A stretch of 64,000 nt of DNA from assembly GCF_002831565.1 (NCBI RefSeq), contig NZ_CP025096.1, positions 4,884,501 through 4,948,500 of the forward strand. Reading direction: 5' to 3'. Below the pieces are notes generated by a model. It ran no database searches, was not told the DNA's origin, and saw only the letters and a list, made by a program, of their open reading frames with translations. Below, one piece after another: positions 61,375 to 64,000 of this stretch; position 1 is the first letter of the stretch, and the number at the start of each line of letters is the position of its first letter. The translations under genes and the position numbers were made by a program. This DNA comes from Spirosoma pollinicola. Its GTDB lineage: Bacteria > Bacteroidota > Bacteroidia > Cytophagales > Spirosomataceae.

Positions 61375-61941
61375 TTACCCTTGAGGAACAGCCACAAGGA
61401 TGACTTCTTTGTCAGTGGTTTGATCTAGGGGCGACGAGGAGCCTTTCAAGGGAATAACAATGCCTCCACCGACAGTCCGTTGATAGAACTGCTTGTTGAC
61501 TCGAGACAGTTTTGAGTCAAAAACAGTACCGGCCTGTGCATCCGTGGCGGTAAGCCGATAATAGTAATCATTTAAGACGCTGCCCGTGACCTTCCTGGTA
61601 AATGTAGGTACCTCACCCGTTGGGTTATGATAATAGGAATAGGTTAGGGTGTATTGATCGCCACCCGTCTGCTTGATGACAAGGGCAAAACTGTCAATAT
61701 CCAATTTACTCTTTATGGGAAACCCCGCCTTATTGGCTGTGTGCAAGGTATCTCCAGCGACAATGTAAGTCGTGACTAAGTACCGTCCCGCAGGTCCATC
61801 GATAGTTGTCGCTGGCGATGGAGGTTGAGTTGGTCTGACTGGGTTTACAGTAGGTTGAACAGGCTGAATGGGCGCTATAGGTGCTTTAGGTCGACAGGCA
61901 AACAGGCTAACAAAAAACGAAACTAATAATAGCTTTTTCAT
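61375..61941 (-). CDS. proline-rich lipoprotein of unknown function
   Basis: A 188-residue protein with an SPII signal (LFAC lipobox, Cys16) and a Pro/Thr-rich linker at 17-46 (PIAPIQPVQPTVNPVRPTQP). A beta-rich domain follows (50-188) with repeated Tyr-rich strands. It is probably anchored to the outer membrane. No family recognised. The damaged IS lies just upstream of its start. Confidence 0.75.
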   Translation of the reverse strand: MKKLLLVSFFVSLFACRPKAPIAPIQPVQPTVNPVRPTQPPSPATTIDGPAGRYLVTTYIVAGDTLHTANKAGFPIKSKLDIDSFALVIKQTGGDQYTLTYSYYHNPTGEVPTFTRKVTGSVLNDYYYRLTATDAQAGTVFDSKLSRVNKQFYQRTVGGGIVIPLKGSSSPLDQTTDKEVILVAVPQG

Positions 61942-61974
61942 GAGATGAAAAGTTTATACCGTTGAGAACCAAAC

Positions 61975-63456
61975 CTATTTAGGCTTAAATTTAGGGTTTG
62001 AACTAATATAATCACAGTGGCTGTTGCAAAAGTAGATCAGTATATAATAAAATTGATCAGGTACCGGTAGGGCGATTACCATTCCACTCTGTTCAATGGG
62101 TGTGAAGCGCAAATACTTCTTTAGATTGTAGGCCATGGCCGCCACATACATCACTTTGGCGGCCGCTTCCCGGCTCCGGGTATTGATTTGACGCAAGCCG
62201 TAATAGTTGATTAGGCTCCCAAGGACGGGCTCTACCGTTGCCGACCGGATTCGCATCATTCGCTTGCCAAACCGACTCGATAACCGCTTCACCATTCGCT
62301 CGTATTGGGCTTTGTAGTAGGTATGATGCAATCGCTTTTCGCTGGCTTTCTTGCCCTTACACTGCTCACGGATGGGACAACTCTTGCAATCGGAGGCCTT
62401 AGCCAGGTACCGTTTTTGGGGATTCCCCTACTTATCGACCAGCAACTTGTCAAAGGCCAAGCGTTTTCCTTGACTACACGTGTAGCTGTCGCTCTTGGTA
62501 TCGTAGTGAAAGCCTGGCCGCTCATTCTTGTACTTGCCATGGGGTGAAATGAATCCAGTTAACCCTCTGATTTCCAGTTGTTCGTAATTCTCACCGGAAC
62601 TGTACCCGGCGTCAGCCACTACAGTACTTACGGCTATGCCAAACCCGGTCAAACGGTCTCGCGTCGTGTCGACAATAGGCATCAGGTTGCGACTGTCGCG
62701 CCGGTCGGCCGAGTTGGCCTGAATGTGGGTAATCACGTGCTGAGACACATCGACGCTCACGCTGGCCATATACGCCAGTTGACGGGGCTTGCCCGTTTTG
62801 AAGGCAATGCGGGCATCGGGGTCTGTGGGACTATAATGAGTGAGATTGCTCAGCAGTTGGCCCGCTTTGTTGGGCGCTGCTTTTCGAATATTGCCATGAA
62901 AGCGGTGAATGTGCTTTATGCGTTCTTCAGAAGCCGTCAATCGAGGGGCGCTCGGTTTACCTAAGGAAGCAGTAGTCTCAGACGGCCAGATGGCCGTTTT
63001 TAGCTTCAACCGACTCATCGATGCATTGGCTTTGATGTAGGCGGAATCGATCACTTGAGTATGGCCACTAACCAGTCCTTTCTGAATGCATAAGCCAACA
63101 ATGTGCGTAAAGCACGTTTCGAAGACCGAAACCGGGATGCGTTGGCGGGTTCGGCAGAGCGTACTGTGCCAAGGCAAGGGCTGCTCTAACTGGTAGCCCA
63201 AAAACGCACGAATACCCAAGTGTAAATTGGCTAGTTCCAGCAATTTACGATCTGAGGTGATGTTTTCAAAATGACTCACCAACAGTAGTTTAACAAACAC
63301 CACCGGATCAATGGATGGTCGTCCGGTGACACTATAAAAGGGCTCAAATAGTGGCCTTATGAAGCTAAAGTCGATAGTTTTGAACAGTTGCTGGTAAAAG
63401 TGGTGGGCTGGCACCAGTTTCACCAGCGAAGTTTGGATCGTGTGAACGCCTAGCAT
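61975..63456 (-). pseudogene. IS1182-like transposase broken by an amber codon
   Basis: The frame runs 342 codons from 63456 to a TAG at 62428-62430, then stays open in the same frame (GNPQKRYLAKASDCKSCPIR and on) to 61975. One nonsense change, perhaps AAG to TAG, has therefore split a roughly 493-residue transposase. Domains match the intact one: SIDPVVFVKLLLVSHFENITSDRKL, QVIDSAYIKANAS, VVADAGYSSGENY. The C-terminal frame also runs through the IS end and 40 bp into flanking DNA, so the stop lies outside the element. Confidence 0.85.
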
Positions 63457-63505
63457 AGGCTAACAACTAATCTATCCTTCAATGAGTTACTTTTGCAACA
63501 GCCAC
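62017..63505 (-). mobile_element. damaged IS1182-like element
   Basis: 1489 bp with perfect 18-bp inverted ends GTGGCTGTTGCAAAAGTA and complement; the first 12 bases equal those of the intact IS. The flanks are CACA and ATCA, so no target duplication is visible. Its transposase has an in-frame stop. It is an older or rearranged copy of a related but distinct element. Confidence 0.85.
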
Positions 63506-63591
63506 ATCAGTTATACAACCTGCCTAGAAATAGTACAATTATTGATTCCGATACAAAAGTGACCATCGGGGTGATTTGTTCAGGTTTTTAG

Positions 63592-64000
63592 TTAATTGCC
63601 CGGACGATTCATCACTTTGCTTAAGACTAATTCATACGCCTGGGGAGAAACGCTCACTTCACCCCAATACGGATGGTCTAACGCCGCGATCAGAAAGATC
63701 AGCAGTCCAATCACGGCCGCCAGTAAACTCACCAGCACCCCATGAAACCAGAAGGACTTGACCACAAATAAGTAACCGAACGTTAACGTTAACAGGGCGC
63801 CTAGTAACACCACGTACCAAATCACACCCGGTACACTCCCGCTGATGGACTCAGCCCGTAACCGACGCAGTTCGACCAACGAATTAAACGTCCGAATCGC
63901 TTCCTGGTGAAGGATCTTACCCGTTTCGGTGGTGGGCTCAAAGGCCATCAAGGGCCCCTGCAAGCCAACCAATTCCGCCGACTCGCCGTCATGGATAAAG
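63592..64000 (-). CDS. DUF4239 membrane protein, C-terminal part
   Basis: The frame is open to the right edge, so the start lies outside the window. The visible 135 residues include GLQGPLMAFEPTTETGKILH and FNSLVELRRLRAESI, then two membrane helices (WYVVLLGALLTLTFGYLFVV and a following LLAAVIGLLIFLIAALD) and the tail PYWGEVSVSPQAYELVL. This is the C-terminal half of DUF4239 (bestrophin-like) proteins, of unknown function. Confidence 0.8.
   Translation of the reverse strand, partial: FIHDGESAELVGLQGPLMAFEPTTETGKILHQEAIRTFNSLVELRRLRAESISGSVPGVIWYVVLLGALLTLTFGYLFVVKSFWFHGVLVSLLAAVIGLLIFLIAALDHPYWGEVSVSPQAYELVLSKVMNRPGN

Noticed and set aside
62289..62540. 83-codon minus-strand ORF over the transposase break, suggesting a frameshift
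   Set aside because: The two transposase parts are in the same frame, separated only by TAG, so no shift is needed and this ORF is a shadow.

Overview
The window reads as part of a large plasmid (or plasmid-like replicon) of a Bacteroidota bacterium, most likely an aerobic Cytophagales member close to Spirosoma. The evidence is the gene content and style: a TonB-dependent receptor with a carboxypeptidase-like N-terminal domain, many SPII lipoproteins, an OmpA-type protein, promoters of the TAnnTTTG kind, UmuDC, and a DUF4239 protein. Two separate iteron arrays, each next to a Rep_3-type initiator (19.5-20.4 kb and 25.2-26.5 kb), show that it is a replicon with two theta-type origins. The taxonomic placement is inference; no rRNA gene is present.

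Layout. 0-6 kb: the end of umuD, umuC, an OmpA-like protein, an orphan antitoxin-like gene, an AT-rich DUF4365-like nuclease gene and a VOC protein. 6.4-8.6 kb: a Septu-like pair (SMC-like ATPase plus HNH nuclease). 8.5-17.5 kb: on the opposite strand, a tightly coupled six-gene operon with an ECF-type sigma factor, an unknown protein, a Cas4/RecB-like Fe-S nuclease, a long prokaryotic Argonaute with what looks like a complete DEDD catalytic tetrad, a helical protein and an HEXXH zinc metallopeptidase; a membrane-anchored patatin phospholipase lies just upstream. This operon is the best candidate for an undescribed system. 17.5-29.9 kb: a 150-bp MITE, origin 1, a UvrD-like helicase, origin 2, and a Rep-linked cluster with a zinc-ribbon/ClpP-like fusion. 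30-32.5 kb: an acyltransferase and a secreted NUC1 nuclease.

32.8-51.4 kb is an island, bracketed by clusters of CGTTCA motifs, that is almost wholly conflict-type genes. It holds an unknown protein paired with an EEP nuclease, DUF2971 plus a NACHT-nuclease gene split by one in-frame stop codon, a Fic protein with a triple operator-like repeat, a 2037-residue Avs-like STAND NTPase with an N-terminal nuclease, a HEPN-like protein, a small membrane protein and an HNH gene with a slippery-site frameshift.

51.7-64 kb is metabolic and surface cargo: a TonB receptor and outer-membrane protein divergent from an AraC regulator, a serine hydrolase, an intact IS1182-like element with a 4-bp target duplication, a haloalkane-dehalogenase-like hydrolase, a lipoprotein, a second IS1182-like element killed by an amber codon, and the 3' part of a DUF4239 gene. 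The 150-bp MITE at 17.9 kb carries exactly the same 18-bp ends as the intact IS, so that IS can be named as its likely mobilising partner.
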